A DNA stretch of 64,000 nucleotides from Chloroflexota bacterium (GTDB lineage Bacteria > Chloroflexota > Anaerolineae > Anaerolineales > Anaerolineaceae), in assembly GCA_029561345.1 (NCBI GenBank), contig JAKQJC010000007.1, forward strand, positions 124,001 through 188,000. The letters are read 5' to 3'. Positions 29,890 to 40,888 of the stretch are shown here, one piece after another (the first letter of the stretch is position 1; every line of letters starts with the position of its first letter). Under the pieces are notes generated by a model. It saw only the letters and a list, made by a program, of their open reading frames with translations. It did no database searches and was not told the origin of the DNA. Made by a program: the position numbers and the translations under genes.

Positions 29890-30261
29890 ATGACAAAACA
29901 GCGCGTTCTTCTCATTGAAGATGATCCTACCATGCTTTCTCTATTAAAAATTTTGCTTGAAATGGAAAACTTCATCGTTGATGTTTTTGAAGGAAAAGAA
30001 CTCAGCGACCTGATCCAGCAAATCACCGCTACCCCGGCTGATATCATCCTAATGGATGTTTATATGCACTATTTTAATGGTCTCGATGCTCTGGCAGCCA
30101 TCCGTGCGTCTGCGGTTCATCAACCCGGCATCATCATGACGTCAGGCATGGATCTTGAAGACAAATGTCTGGCAATGGGTGCCGACGCATTTATTATGAA
30201 ACCTTACATGCCAGATACTTTGGTAAAAATCATCAAAGAACAGGCATCGCCCGAAGCATGA
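29890..30261 (+). CDS. Single-domain response regulator (CheY-like)
   Basis: A 123-residue stand-alone receiver: acidic pair in LIEDDPTM, phosphoacceptor Asp in ILMDVYM near residue 57, conserved Thr/Ser in MTSG and Lys in MKPY. No output domain and no kinase next to it, so it would act by protein contact or as a phosphorelay intermediate. It starts 15 bases after lon with GGAAGGAAG as ribosome site, and the PHP-domain gene follows after 45 bases, so read-through from lon is possible. Confidence 0.88.
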   Translation: MTKQRVLLIEDDPTMLSLLKILLEMENFIVDVFEGKELSDLIQQITATPADIILMDVYMHYFNGLDALAAIRASAVHQPGIIMTSGMDLEDKCLAMGADAFIMKPYMPDTLVKIIKEQASPEA

Positions 30262-30306
30262 AAACACTTGCCTTATTTACCTATGTCATCAACAAGGAGC
30301 ATTCCA

Positions 30307-32079
30307 GTGGGGAAAAAAACTAACCGTAATTCCATGCAGTGGTATACTGTTGATCTGCACTTGCACACTCCGGCTTCGAGCGATTTCCAGCAGCCAGAAT
30401 TATCTTATCTGGAGATTCTGCAAAGAGCCGAACAACGCGGTCTTTCCATTATTGCCTTTACCGATCACAACACCATTGCCGGCTACCGGAAAATGATGGA
30501 TGATTTGCAGCAGCTCACCTGGCTGGAAAAATCTAACCGTCTGCTGCCTGAAGAACGCAGCCGCCTGGCCGAATATAATCGTCTCCTCAATAAAATCCTG
30601 GTTCTCCCGGCTTTTGAATTCTCCGCCACCTTCGGCTTTCATATTCTGGCCCTGTTCTCCCCACAAAAACCCGTTCGGGAAATAGAACATCTGCTGCTGT
30701 CGCTGAATATTCCTGGAAACCAGCTGGATGAAGGTTCTGCCACGGTGGGCGCAACCACCGATGTCTTAACTGCTTACCAGATGATCAAACACGCTGGCGG
30801 CCTTGTCATCGCCGCCCATGCCAATTCCAGCAACGGCGTGGCCATGCGCGGCTTCAATTTCGGCGGCCAGACCAAAATCGCCTATACGCAGGATATTAAC
30901 CTGGATGCACTGGAAGTCACGGACCTGGAACAAAAAGGCCCTCGCACCACCGCCGCCTTCTTTAACGGCACAAAACCCGAATACCCCCGCCGGATGCATT
31001 GCATTCAAGGCTCCGATTGCCACCGTTTATCCATGGATCCTGCCAGAAAGAAAAATTTGGGGGTTGGCGACCGCCCGACGGACCTTCTTTTATCCGATTT
31101 GAGCTTTGAGGCACTCAAAGACCTGTTCACCAGCAATGACTTTTCCCGCACTCGCCCTCATCGCCACAAAGAGGAACCCGCTTTTGATTACCTGCAGGCT
31201 GCCATCGAAGAAGGCGCCAATATTGTTCAATCCTTCCACGATTCCATGACCATCCGCGGCGGCAAGCTCTATGCCATCATCGCAGATACCTGCGCCTTTG
31301 CCAATACAAATGGAGGCACCCTCTATATTGGGTTGAGCGATGAGCCCAAAAAACAGATTCTGGGTGTGCCCGAAGTTGAACAATCCATGGTGACCCTGGA
31401 AAAAGAAATTGCCAAACGGATCACCCCTCCCCTCCAATGCTCCCTGGATATTCAAGATTATAAAGGCAAAAAATTGATCCGGGTACTCGTTCCACGCGGG
31501 TCTGATCTTCCATATGCCGTGGATGATAACCGCATTTATATCCGCGAGGAAGCCGAAACCGGCCTGGCTGTCAGAGATGAAATTGTGAATCTGGTTTTGC
31601 GTAATAATCAGCTCCTTTCTTCCCAGCCTGTTCCCCTGCCAGCCGCCACGCCCGTGATTGCCGCAGCACCAGAAGAACCCCAAAAAGAGCAGCCCCCTGA
31701 GCCGCCTTCCCCCTCCGCAAAAGATATCTCCCCACGCACCGGGGTGGAAATCCTGGCAGTGGATACTTCCGGAGATACGGCCTATTACACCATGCGCGAC
31801 CTTCGCAATGGCAATATTGTGAATAATGTCACTCAGGTTTCTGCCAGAAAATTATGGCAATATGCCATTCACCAATACCTTGAAATTGCTCCGCAAATAT
31901 CCCAGTTGAAAATTCAATGGGTCAAAGATTTGGGTCTGGTGAGGCGGCAAAAGCAGGGCAATTCTTCCCGGTTTGATTTGGTTCAAAAAACACCTGCCGG
32001 ATACCGCTATTTCTTTGGTGTGACCCCAGATGGTATTCACGGTCCCTGGAAACAACTGGTTGGTGAGGAGGATAACTGA
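30307..32079 (+). CDS. PHP phosphoesterase / Schlafen-AlbA_2 fusion protein
   Basis: A 590-residue protein with three parts. Residues about 10-280 are a PHP domain with metal-binding [23 protein letters not shown] and GSDCH. About 295-435 are a Schlafen AlbA_2 module ([16 protein letters not shown], later [13 protein letters not shown]). After a Pro-rich linker, the last 110 residues form an unrecognised domain ([20 protein letters not shown] ... [15 protein letters not shown]). GTG 30307 is chosen because AAGGAG (30294-30299) lies 7 bases upstream; an ATG at 30334 is possible. PHP domains hydrolyse phosphoesters (nucleotides or nucleic acid) and AlbA_2 modules often bind or cut nucleic acid, but the substrate is unknown. 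The stop overlaps moaB (TGATG). Confidence 0.82.
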   Translation: MGKKTNRNSMQWYTVDLHLHTPASSDFQQPELSYLEILQRAEQRGLSIIAFTDHNTIAGYRKMMDDLQQLTWLEKSNRLLPEERSRLAEYNRLLNKILVLPAFEFSATFGFHILALFSPQKPVREIEHLLLSLNIPGNQLDEGSATVGATTDVLTAYQMIKHAGGLVIAAHANSSNGVAMRGFNFGGQTKIAYTQDINLDALEVTDLEQKGPRTTAAFFNGTKPEYPRRMHCIQGSDCHRLSMDPARKKNLGVGDRPTDLLLSDLSFEALKDLFTSNDFSRTRPHRHKEEPAFDYLQAAIEEGANIVQSFHDSMTIRGGKLYAIIADTCAFANTNGGTLYIGLSDEPKKQILGVPEVEQSMVTLEKEIAKRITPPLQCSLDIQDYKGKKLIRVLVPRGSDLPYAVDDNRIYIREEAETGLAVRDEIVNLVLRNNQLLSSQPVPLPAATPVIAAAPEEPQKEQPPEPPSPSAKDISPRTGVEILAVDTSGDTAYYTMRDLRNGNIVNNVTQVSARKLWQYAIHQYLEIAPQISQLKIQWVKDLGLVRRQKQGNSSRFDLVQKTPAGYRYFFGVTPDGIHGPWKQLVGEEDN

Positions 32080-32621
32080 TGCCGGCCATCCGTGTGGGCA
32101 TTTTGACTCTTTCGGACCGCTCTTTCAGGAATGAAAGACCAGATCTTTCTGGTCCTGCCCTGGTGGAGCATTGCCAGAAAATTGGCTGGTCTGTGTCCAA
32201 AACCGCCATCCTGCCGGATGACCTTGCCCCCATCAGCAGCCTTCTGATAGATTGGGCCGATTCCAATGAATTGGATCTGATTCTGACCACGGGTGGCACA
32301 GGTTTTGCTCCCAGAGACAACACTCCTGAGGCCACCCTGGCTGTCATCCATCGGGCGGCTCCTGGCCTGGCAGAAGCCATGCGTTCGGCCAGCCTGACCA
32401 TCACCCCGCATGCCATGTTATCCAGAGCTGCAGCCGGTATCCGCAACCGCACCCTGATCATCAACCTCCCTGGAAGCCCCAGGGCCGCCATCGAAAACCT
32501 GCTGATCATTCAACCTGTTTTGCCTCATGCCGTTCAACTTCTTCAAGAAGATGCCGCCTCTGAAGCAGGACATGCTTTTCAGGATAAGAAAAAAAGCGAA
32601 TATGGCCACCTCCAACCCTGA
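32079..32621 (+). CDS. moaB: Molybdenum cofactor protein MoaB/Mog family
   Basis: MoaB/Mog proteins bind and adenylylate molybdopterin. The 180-residue product has LTLSDR near the N-terminus, the molybdopterin-binding TTGGTGFAPRD (about residues 68-78), the TPEAT segment and INLPGSPRAAIEN near residue 130. Length is typical for MoaB (about 165-180). No other Moco gene is in the window. It begins at the TGATG overlap with the PHP gene and overlaps the next gene by about 20 bases. Confidence 0.92.
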   Translation: MPAIRVGILTLSDRSFRNERPDLSGPALVEHCQKIGWSVSKTAILPDDLAPISSLLIDWADSNELDLILTTGGTGFAPRDNTPEATLAVIHRAAPGLAEAMRSASLTITPHAMLSRAAAGIRNRTLIINLPGSPRAAIENLLIIQPVLPHAVQLLQEDAASEAGHAFQDKKKSEYGHLQP

Positions 32622-34542
32622 ATCCAATTCGGAAGCCCCCAAAAAAGTGCCCACCTCCAAGCTTCGTCTGGGCATTCTCCTCAGCCTGGCAGTTCTTGCC
32701 GTTGCCAGCCTGGTTGTTTTCTTCCCAGAAATCCAGACTCGCATTTCTCCGCCTACTGCCACCATTCCTTCCACCATCACCCCCATTCCCGTTGAAGCAC
32801 TGGTGGAAATCACCCCTTCCCTTACCATCACAGCCCAGCCGTCCCCTTCTGTCACCCTCCCTCCTCCGCATACCATCACACCGCTGCCGGTGATCCCAGT
32901 ATCTGATAATTGGGGATTGATGGTTTTTTCTCTGCGAGAAAATGGCACCGCCCATCTCTTTGCATATCACCCGGTCACCCGCCAGATCATTCGCCTGACC
33001 AATAACACCTGGGATGATATTTCTCCTTCCATCCATCCCAACGGGAAAAAAGTCGCCTACAGTTCAAGGCAAAATGGCTATTGGGACCTGTTTATCCTGG
33101 ACCTCGAAACTGGCGAAACATCTCGCGTTACCGATACCCCAGAATACGAAGGCTCTCCCTCGTGGTCTCCCGATGGCAGCTGGCTGGCTTATGAAACCGT
33201 GGTCAATGGAAATTTTGATATTTCCATTTTGCAAATTGATAATCCATCAGAAACGATCCTGCTCACCAACAATCCCGCGGCTGAATATGCGCCTTCCTGG
33301 TCTCCGTCTGGAAGAAAAATTGCTTATGTGTCCGATCAGAACGGTTTTGCAGAAATTTGGGTCGCCGATCTCGACAAAGTTGATGACCGCTTCTCAAAAG
33401 TCGCCAGCCAGTCGGGGCTGAAAAATGCGAACCATCCGGTCTGGTCACCCGATGGGCAGCAGCTGGCCTGGGCAAACCAGGAAAATGGTCTTTCCAAAAT
33501 TTACTCCTGGGATGGCCAGTTCGTCAGAGAAGAAGGGTTTGGTGAATGGCCGGCCTGGTCGCCAGATCAAGCCCTCCTTGCCTCAGTATATCAGGAACCC
33601 AACCATTCACATTTTGCCATCTATGAACGCACAGCCCATGGTTTCTATCTACCGCCCCTGCAGCTCCCCGGACTGGTGGATGGGTTGGATTGGAAAAACG
33701 GATCATTGCCTGAAAACTTGCCATCCCAATTAATGTCCGCTGCTCAAACCACGCCCCAGCCGCTATGGACGCCTGCTCTGACAGTCACCCCGCAAGGACC
33801 TTCAGGCAGAAATATCCTCGCCATGCTGAACAATGTGAATGTCTCCTATCCATATCTTCAAGACGAAATTGATGAGTCCTTCACCGCCCTGCGATCAAGA
33901 GTCGGACAGGAAGCCGGCTGGGACGCACTCTATAATCTGGAAAATGCCATCATCCCCATATCGGTTCCCCTGTCCCCCGGTTTAAAAGAAGATTGGCTCT
34001 ACACAGGCCGGGCCATTTCCCTTAATCCCGTTTCCATGGATGCCGGCTGGATGATCATCGTGCGCGAAGATTTCGGTGTGGAAACTTATTGGAGAATTTT
34101 CCTGCGCGCCCGTTACCAGGATGGCTCTCAGGGAAGACCCATTCCCTTCCGAACATGGGATCTCAATGCCCGTTTCACTGGCGACCCGCAATCGTACGAA
34201 GCTGGCGGCAAATTAAGTTCTTCCGCTCCTTCCGGTTACTGGATTGACCTGACCAGCCTGGCCAATGCTTATGGATGGGAAAGACTGCCTTCTCTGGAAA
34301 ACTGGCGTGTTTATTACCCAGCCATCCGGTTTAATGAATTGGTGATGCGCGACGGCCTTTCCTGGCAGGCGGCGATGAACGAGATTTATCCTCAGGAAAT
34401 TTTCATCACACCCACCTCTCCTGTTCCTCCCACGGCAACCATTACATCTACTCCCAAATACATGCGCGAGCGGTCGCCCACTCCTTCACCCACGCCCACC
34501 ATAACTCCCACCCGCAGGCCCACCTGGACGCCAATGCCCTGA
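32602..34542 (+). CDS. Membrane-anchored TolB/WD40-like beta-propeller protein
   Basis: About 646 residues. A short cytosolic tail precedes one membrane helix (about 18-38), then a Pro/Thr-rich stalk. A TolB-type propeller (about 110-340) has at least five blades with SPSIHPNGKKVAYSS, SPSWSPDGSWLAYE, APSWSPSGRKIAYVS and HPVWSPDGQQLAWA. A second extracytoplasmic domain (about 390-600) is unrecognised, and the end is a TPTPTP-type tail. Such proteins report or scaffold at the cell surface; no function is assigned. The start is uncertain: ATG 32602 places the helix near the N-terminus, but in-frame ATGs at 32527 and 32572 inside moaB are possible. Confidence 0.78.
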   Translation: MATSNPESNSEAPKKVPTSKLRLGILLSLAVLAVASLVVFFPEIQTRISPPTATIPSTITPIPVEALVEITPSLTITAQPSPSVTLPPPHTITPLPVIPVSDNWGLMVFSLRENGTAHLFAYHPVTRQIIRLTNNTWDDISPSIHPNGKKVAYSSRQNGYWDLFILDLETGETSRVTDTPEYEGSPSWSPDGSWLAYETVVNGNFDISILQIDNPSETILLTNNPAAEYAPSWSPSGRKIAYVSDQNGFAEIWVADLDKVDDRFSKVASQSGLKNANHPVWSPDGQQLAWANQENGLSKIYSWDGQFVREEGFGEWPAWSPDQALLASVYQEPNHSHFAIYERTAHGFYLPPLQLPGLVDGLDWKNGSLPENLPSQLMSAAQTTPQPLWTPALTVTPQGPSGRNILAMLNNVNVSYPYLQDEIDESFTALRSRVGQEAGWDALYNLENAIIPISVPLSPGLKEDWLYTGRAISLNPVSMDAGWMIIVREDFGVETYWRIFLRARYQDGSQGRPIPFRTWDLNARFTGDPQSYEAGGKLSSSAPSGYWIDLTSLANAYGWERLPSLENWRVYYPAIRFNELVMRDGLSWQAAMNEIYPQEIFITPTSPVPPTATITSTPKYMRERSPTPSPTPTITPTRRPTWTPMP

Positions 34543-34548
34543 TCTATT

Positions 34549-35748
34549 ATGAGAACCAACCCTGTGAAACCGACTCTCATCATTATTTCGGTGTGTTTTC
34601 TGGTTTTTCTTATGGCAGGTTGCAATTCTGTCACACCGTCCGACACAGCCGAATCATCGTCCACACCTCCCCCAATGGCCGCGGTTGAAGCTGTTGACCC
34701 GACTCCCTCGCCAACCCTTGAGGACACGCCGGTCAATTTTCCTGATATGACACCCACCCCCAACCTGATGGCGGCTGTCACGCCCATCCCTGTCAGCGGC
34801 AACGGCAGTGACCTTTTGCGCTTCGTATTTCCCACCCCGGCGCCAAAGCCCATTTCCGCCTGGCGCCCGCCACTGTATGAAGCCCCCTGGGCTCCAACCC
34901 GTTTTGACCATTTCTTCTTTACCAGACCCATTTCAGCAGATGAAATCAACTGGCCTTTGCCAAATTACCGCTACGGTGCGCCGTGGCCAGATCTTCCCGA
35001 TGTTATTCATACTGGAATTGATATTGAGGCGCCTGAAGGTGCGCCCATTTACGCTGCCGCACCTGGCAAAGTAATCTGGACGGGATACGGTCTTCAAGGA
35101 TTGCAGGAAAACCAGAATGATCCTTATGGCATGGCAGTCCTCATTCAGCATGATTTTGGTTACGAGGGGCGCCGCCTTCAAACCGTCTATGCTCATATGT
35201 CAGAAATCAGTGTCATTTATGGCCAATGGGTAGATACCTCCACACAGCTCGGTCTGGTTGGCAATACCGGTTTTACCACTGGCCCGCATCTGCATTTTGA
35301 AGTGCGCCTTTCCGAAAACGGCTGGTATACCACGCGAAACCCTGAATTATGGCTTGCCCCTCCCGAAGGTTGGGGGGTTATGGTAGGTCAAATCATGGGC
35401 AACGACGCCCTCCCCATCCCTTTGCATCCAATCACGGTGGTCAGCCTCGAGGCTGACCAGAAATGGAACATGTTGACCTATGGCGGTTCCCCTTCCATCA
35501 AAGCCGACCGGTATTACTATGAGAATTTTGTGCTTTCTGATTTGCCCGCGGGAAAATATCTTGTCGAAATTCCCTACGGAGATAAATTGATCGAAAAGGA
35601 AATCGAAATCTTTCCTGGCAGGGTCAGTTATTTTTCAATGCAGGGAGATCGAAAATTTGACATCAATCCCTCGCCAAAAATCCCGGCCTCTTTTTGGGAA
35701 TCGGTTCTGAGTAACGGCACAGGGGATGTTGAAACCAATACCCCTTGA
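34549..35748 (+). CDS. M23 peptidase-domain lipoprotein
   Basis: A 399-residue protein with a lipobox LMAGC (Cys25), a Pro/Thr-rich stalk (about 30-85) and an M23 (LytM) domain. Zinc ligands are visible: His154 and Asp158 in HTGIDIEAP, and the HLH at 247-249 in GPHLHFEVR. The family cuts peptide cross-links in peptidoglycan, or acts as an amidase activator when ligands are lost; here they are retained. The C-terminal 120 residues form a beta-rich domain. It lies 6 bases after the propeller gene. The stop codon overlaps the -35 box of recA. Confidence 0.9.
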   Translation: MRTNPVKPTLIIISVCFLVFLMAGCNSVTPSDTAESSSTPPPMAAVEAVDPTPSPTLEDTPVNFPDMTPTPNLMAAVTPIPVSGNGSDLLRFVFPTPAPKPISAWRPPLYEAPWAPTRFDHFFFTRPISADEINWPLPNYRYGAPWPDLPDVIHTGIDIEAPEGAPIYAAAPGKVIWTGYGLQGLQENQNDPYGMAVLIQHDFGYEGRRLQTVYAHMSEISVIYGQWVDTSTQLGLVGNTGFTTGPHLHFEVRLSENGWYTTRNPELWLAPPEGWGVMVGQIMGNDALPIPLHPITVVSLEADQKWNMLTYGGSPSIKADRYYYENFVLSDLPAGKYLVEIPYGDKLIEKEIEIFPGRVSYFSMQGDRKFDINPSPKIPASFWESVLSNGTGDVETNTP

Positions 35749-35772
35749 CATGCCGAACGTCTGTGCTATAAT
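35745..35772 (+). promoter_or_regulatory. recA promoter with LexA-like box
   Basis: TTGACA (35745-35750), 16-base spacer, TATAAT (35767-35772): full consensus. The -35 overlaps the M23 stop codon. In the spacer CGAACGTCTGTGCT (35754-35767) resembles the Gram-positive SOS box CGAACRNRYGTTYC with three mismatches, placed where a repressor would block polymerase. Confidence 0.8.
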
Positions 35773-35834
35773 TTTATCATTGACCCGCAACGGTTCATAC
35801 ACAAAATCAATTTTCTAACTTCAGGAGAATAATC

Positions 35835-36929
35835 ATGGCCCGTAAAACTACCCCCACCCCTACCCCTTCTCAGGTTTCTGGTTCAGATGAAGCCCGGCGC
35901 GCCGTTCTGGATAAAGCCGTGGGCGATATTCTAAAACGTTATGGCGATGGCGCCATCATGCGTCTGGGCGAAGCCCAGCACCACACCGAAGCTATTCCCA
36001 CCGGCTCTCTGTCTCTGGATATTGCCCTGGGCGTCGGCGGCGTTCCGCGCGGGCGCATCACCGAAATCTACGGTCCCGAATCGTCCGGTAAAACGACCAT
36101 CTGCCAGCATATCGTTGCCGAAGCGCAGCGTGCCGGCGGTATGGCAGCCTATATCGATATGGAACATGCGGTTGATCCAGCTTATGCTGCAAAATGCGGC
36201 GTCAACATTCAAGATTTGCTCATTTCCCAACCTGACACCGGTGAGCAGGCGCTTGAAATTACCGAAACCCTGGTCCGCTCTGGCGCTGTGGATGTGATTG
36301 TGGTTGACTCCGTCGCTGCCCTGGTGCCCCGCGCTGAAATCGAAGGCGATATGGGCGACGCATCAATGGGTATGATGGCCCGCCTGATGTCTCAGGCTCT
36401 GCGCAAATTGTCCGGTGCCATCAACCAGACCAAAACCTCTGTCATCTTTGTCAACCAGCTTCGCCAAAAAATTGGCGTCATGTTTGGCAACCCTGAAACC
36501 ACAACCGGCGGCCTTGCTCTAAAATTTTACGCCTCTGTCCGCCTTGATGTGCGCCGCGTTCAATCCATCAAAGTTGGCGAAGAGGTCATCGGCAACCGGG
36601 TTAAAGTTCGTGTGGTCAAGAACAAAGTGGCTGCGCCTTACCGCACCGCGGAATTCGACATCATGTTTAACGAGGGTATTTCCAAGGTGGGCGATATCAT
36701 TGACCTTGCCACACAGATGGAAATTCTGACCAAGCGCGGCGCTTTCTTCTCCTTTGGTGAAGTCCGGCTTGGCCAGGGACGTGAAAACGCTAAAGAGTTC
36801 CTGCGCCAGAACACGGTGCTTTGCGACGAAATAGAAGCCGCCGTTCGCAAACAGGCGCTGGGCGGCAACCTGCCTATCGGCATGATCGGCCTGGGTACAG
36901 AGGACGATGGAAGCGAAACGGATGAATAG
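35835..36929 (+). CDS. recA: Recombinase RecA
   Basis: Core of homologous recombination and SOS activation. The 364-residue protein has Walker [10 protein letters not shown] (80-88), the [15 protein letters not shown] segment, [17 protein letters not shown] (DNA-binding loop L2 region) and an acidic tail ending [11 protein letters not shown]. The N-terminus has a short Pro/Thr-rich extension. AGGAG precedes the ATG. Expression is probably from its own consensus promoter. Confidence 0.98.
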   Translation: MARKTTPTPTPSQVSGSDEARRAVLDKAVGDILKRYGDGAIMRLGEAQHHTEAIPTGSLSLDIALGVGGVPRGRITEIYGPESSGKTTICQHIVAEAQRAGGMAAYIDMEHAVDPAYAAKCGVNIQDLLISQPDTGEQALEITETLVRSGAVDVIVVDSVAALVPRAEIEGDMGDASMGMMARLMSQALRKLSGAINQTKTSVIFVNQLRQKIGVMFGNPETTTGGLALKFYASVRLDVRRVQSIKVGEEVIGNRVKVRVVKNKVAAPYRTAEFDIMFNEGISKVGDIIDLATQMEILTKRGAFFSFGEVRLGQGRENAKEFLRQNTVLCDEIEAAVRKQALGGNLPIGMIGLGTEDDGSETDE

Positions 36930-36952
36930 CTCTCAATCATTTTTGAGCAATG

Positions 36953-36983
36953 GGCATAGGAGATCTTCTCCTATGCCTTTCTT
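36953..36983 (+). terminator. Hairpin covering the next gene's ribosome site and start
   Basis: Perfect 11-bp arms 36953-36963 (GGCATAGGAGA) and 36967-36977 with a 3-base loop, followed by TTTCTTC. It sits 24 bases after recA. It looks like a short intrinsic terminator for recA, yet it contains AGGAG and the ATG at 36973, so it could also regulate translation of the lipoprotein gene. Confidence 0.6.
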
Positions 36984-37512
36984 CAACTGTCTGGTTCTCC
37001 TTTTTTTCCTCTTGCCCGTTGCGGCCTGCCAATCTGCCACCCCAACTCCGGCCCCATTCAAAGCCCCCACTGTGGCAGCCCCGCCGGCCACCCCAACCTC
37101 CACCCCTGCCCCAACCTCTGCAACTCCTCTGACAACCCCAACTGCCAAGCCCTGCACCAATAATCTCACCTATATTGAGGACGTCAATATTCCCGACGGC
37201 AGCGAGGTTCTCCCAGGTGTTCCCCTCATCAAACAGTGGAAAGTGAAAAACTCAGGCGATTGCAACTGGAACGATCAATACCATTTGAAATTCATGGATG
37301 GTATGGAAATGGGTGCCGAACCTGAACAGGCGCTTTACCCGGCCCGGTCAGGCTCTGAAGCCATTATCACATTGAGGTTCACTTCTCCGCCTGAAGCGGG
37401 AACGTACTTCAGTTCCTGGCAGGCCCATGATCCATCCGGCATTCCCTTTGGCGATCCAATCTATATTGAATTTGTGGTCAATCCCGAACTGACCCCTACA
37501 TCCCAGCCCTGA
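36973..37512 (+). CDS. NBR1-like Ig-domain lipoprotein
   Basis: From ATG 36973 the product has 179 residues: lipoprotein signal with LPVAAC (Cys about 19), a Pro/Thr/Ala linker (about 22-58), then a single Ig-like domain of the NBR1 central (four-Trp) type, with KQWKVKNSGDCNWNDQY and a later FSSWQAHDPSG. Such domains are frequent on Chloroflexota secreted proteins and presumably bind protein ligands; the role is unknown. An upstream ATG at 36922, overlapping the end of recA, would add 17 residues including an RR pair and would let coupled ribosomes open the hairpin described above. The choice between the two is not settled. Confidence 0.75.
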   Translation: MPFFNCLVLLFFLLPVAACQSATPTPAPFKAPTVAAPPATPTSTPAPTSATPLTTPTAKPCTNNLTYIEDVNIPDGSEVLPGVPLIKQWKVKNSGDCNWNDQYHLKFMDGMEMGAEPEQALYPARSGSEAIITLRFTSPPEAGTYFSSWQAHDPSGIPFGDPIYIEFVVNPELTPTSQP

Positions 37513-37523
37513 TCCACCATCAA

Positions 37524-37560
37524 AAAGAGGAGCCGGAAAAAAACCGGCTCCTCTTTATTT
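37524..37560. terminator. Bidirectional intrinsic terminator
   Basis: Arms AAAGAGGAGCCGG (37524-37536) and CCGGCTCCTCTTT (37544-37556) with an A7 loop, followed by ATTT on the plus strand and preceded by A-rich sequence. It lies between the convergent lipoprotein gene and ahcY. Confidence 0.92.
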
Positions 37561-37581
37561 CCTGTATCAAACAGAATCGAT

Positions 37582-38865
<1,284 letters not shown>

Positions 38866-38870
38866 TCAAA

Positions 38871-39827
38871 CTATGAGAGTTGATCCAGAACGCCGTGATC
38901 ATCAAAATGACGGCGAAATCTTGCCACAAATTCGGCCGGGGTGTATTGGTGATTCTGAGTGCCTTTTTGTTCAAGGCAATAGGCCGCGGCCAGCGAGCCC
39001 ATTTTTCCACAAATATCCCAATCAAAGCCTTTGGAAAATCCGGTCAGGAAACCACCCCTGAATGCATCGCCGACACCGGTGGGATCTTGAATTTTCTCCA
39101 CCGGGGCAACAGGAATGCGGTATTCCTTTTGATCTGTATAAATGACGGCACCATCCGCACCCAGAGTAACGACTACATGGGGCACAAGCCTGATAATATC
39201 TTCTTTGCTCAGCTGTGTATGCTTCTGAAGCAGTTCAAACTCATATTCATTCACGAACAGGAACTTGGCGCCTTCTACACCCGTTCGCAAATCCTTGCCT
39301 TCCATGCGAACCACCTGCTGGCTCGGATCATAAACATACGGAATACCCAATGCCTTGCACTCTGCCACATACAAATTCATTGCGGCGGGGTCAGTTGGAG
39401 AGATCATAACCAGATCATTGGCACTGACCTGCGCATCACGCAGTGAAACCTGGGCAGCATCCGCCATGGCGCCGGGGTAAAAGCTGGCAATTTGAGAATT
39501 GGTCACATCCGTGGTTGCAAAAAAGGAAGCAGTGAACTTATCCTCGATGATCTTGACCCCGGAGGTGTCCACGCCTCGCTTTTCAAGCCAGGCGCGGTAA
39601 TCGCCAAAATCCTGACCGGCCGTTCCAATCACCCGCGGGTGCAGTCCCAGCAAAGCCAGTGTGTAGGCAATATTTGGACCTACCCCACCGCGTTGCTTAA
39701 CCATTGAATCAACCAGAAATGACAGGCTGATGGATGATAAATGTTCCGGCAGAATATGGTCTTGAAAACGGCCCGGGAAAGTCATTAAATAATCGTAAGC
39801 GATGGAACCTGTGCAAATGATCGTCAT
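38871..39827 (-). CDS. PfkB-family sugar/nucleoside kinase, probable adenosine kinase
   Basis: The 318-residue PfkB protein has the N-terminal GSIAYDYLM, the substrate-side RGGVGPNIAYTLALLG, and the ATP/catalytic DPTGVGDAFRGGF (Asp base near residue 254). Members of this subgroup include archaeal-type nucleoside kinases. Its position between mtnA and ahcY suggests that it phosphorylates the adenosine released by AhcY to AMP, but ribokinase-like activity cannot be excluded. AAGGAG precedes the ATG; it begins 14 bases after mtnA. Confidence 0.85.
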   Translation of the reverse strand: MTIICTGSIAYDYLMTFPGRFQDHILPEHLSSISLSFLVDSMVKQRGGVGPNIAYTLALLGLHPRVIGTAGQDFGDYRAWLEKRGVDTSGVKIIEDKFTASFFATTDVTNSQIASFYPGAMADAAQVSLRDAQVSANDLVMISPTDPAAMNLYVAECKALGIPYVYDPSQQVVRMEGKDLRTGVEGAKFLFVNEYEFELLQKHTQLSKEDIIRLVPHVVVTLGADGAVIYTDQKEYRIPVAPVEKIQDPTGVGDAFRGGFLTGFSKGFDWDICGKMGSLAAAYCLEQKGTQNHQYTPAEFVARFRRHFDDHGVLDQLS

Positions 39828-39841
39828 GATGGGATCTCCTT

Positions 39842-40888
39842 TTATGCACCTTTGAGAGTTTCGGGCAGGTGAAGGTGGAACGGCGGTCTGATGATACCTT
39901 TTTCAGTCACCAAACCAGATAACAGGCGGTTTGGGGTAACATCAAACGCTGGATTTCGGGCCGTGGCGCCTCTGGGGGTTGCACGCTCACCCTTGATCTG
40001 GATATCCAGAACTTCATCGCCTTCCCTTTCCTCAATCGGAATTTCATCTCCACTGGAAAGCGTAAGATCAACAGTCGAGGATGGAAAGACAGAATACACA
40101 GGAACGCTGTTATCATAAGCTGCCAATGCCAACATGTATGAACCCACCTTGTTCGCCACATCGCCGTTTGAGGCCACCCGGTCAGCGCCAAAAAACACTT
40201 TTTGAACCTGTCCTGAACGTAAAAAATAGCCGGCGGCATTATCAGAAATAATATCGAAGGGAATACCGTACTGCTGCAATTCCCAGGCGGTTAATCTTGC
40301 CCCTTGCAGCCGCGGCCTGGTTTCATCCACCAGAACATGAATCTTTTTTCCTTGTTCAAAAGCCAGGCGAATGACCCCCAGAGCTGTTCCCCAATCAACC
40401 GTGGCCAAAGCGCCAGTATTGCAGTGATGAATAAGGGTATCGCCATCATCAATCAGTTCCGCGCCAAAGGCGGCGATTTTCTTATTAATTTCAACATCTT
40501 CATCTGCAATCTGCTGTGCCTTCGCCAGAAGAGCGTTACGCAGATCGTGAATGGAACCCTGATGTAATTTTACCAGGCTCATCATCTGATCCAGTCCCCA
40601 CTTCAAATTGACCGCCGTAGGACGTGAAGCATTCAAAACCTGATACGCTGTTTCCATATCTTTCAGAAATGCTTCCCCATCCTGTGCGCTGCTTTGAAAA
40701 CCAGCCATGGCCATGCCAAAGGCACCAGCAGCACCGATGGCCGGTGCACCGCGAATCACCATGATCCGGATCGCTTCAGCCACCTCCTGATAGGTGGTAT
40801 AGGTAACCAACTCGAGACGCTCTGGTAAAATTCGCTGGTCAATCATTTGTAAAGCAGCTGATGATGGAACCCATTCTAATGTCCGCAT
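39842..40888 (-). CDS. mtnA: Methylthioribose-1-phosphate isomerase
   Basis: MtnA isomerises 5-methylthioribose-1-phosphate to methylthioribulose-1-phosphate in methionine salvage. The 348-residue protein contains IRGAPAIGAAGAFGMA, HHCNTGALATVDWGTALG (catalytic Cys) and GADRVASNGDVANKVGSY (catalytic Asp). It is the first gene of a three-gene SAM-recycling operon. AAGGAA precedes the ATG, and a consensus promoter lies about 115 bases upstream. Later pathway steps (mtnB and so on) are not in the window. Confidence 0.96.
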   Translation of the reverse strand: MRTLEWVPSSAALQMIDQRILPERLELVTYTTYQEVAEAIRIMVIRGAPAIGAAGAFGMAMAGFQSSAQDGEAFLKDMETAYQVLNASRPTAVNLKWGLDQMMSLVKLHQGSIHDLRNALLAKAQQIADEDVEINKKIAAFGAELIDDGDTLIHHCNTGALATVDWGTALGVIRLAFEQGKKIHVLVDETRPRLQGARLTAWELQQYGIPFDIISDNAAGYFLRSGQVQKVFFGADRVASNGDVANKVGSYMLALAAYDNSVPVYSVFPSSTVDLTLSSGDEIPIEEREGDEVLDIQIKGERATPRGATARNPAFDVTPNRLLSGLVTEKGIIRPPFHLHLPETLKGA

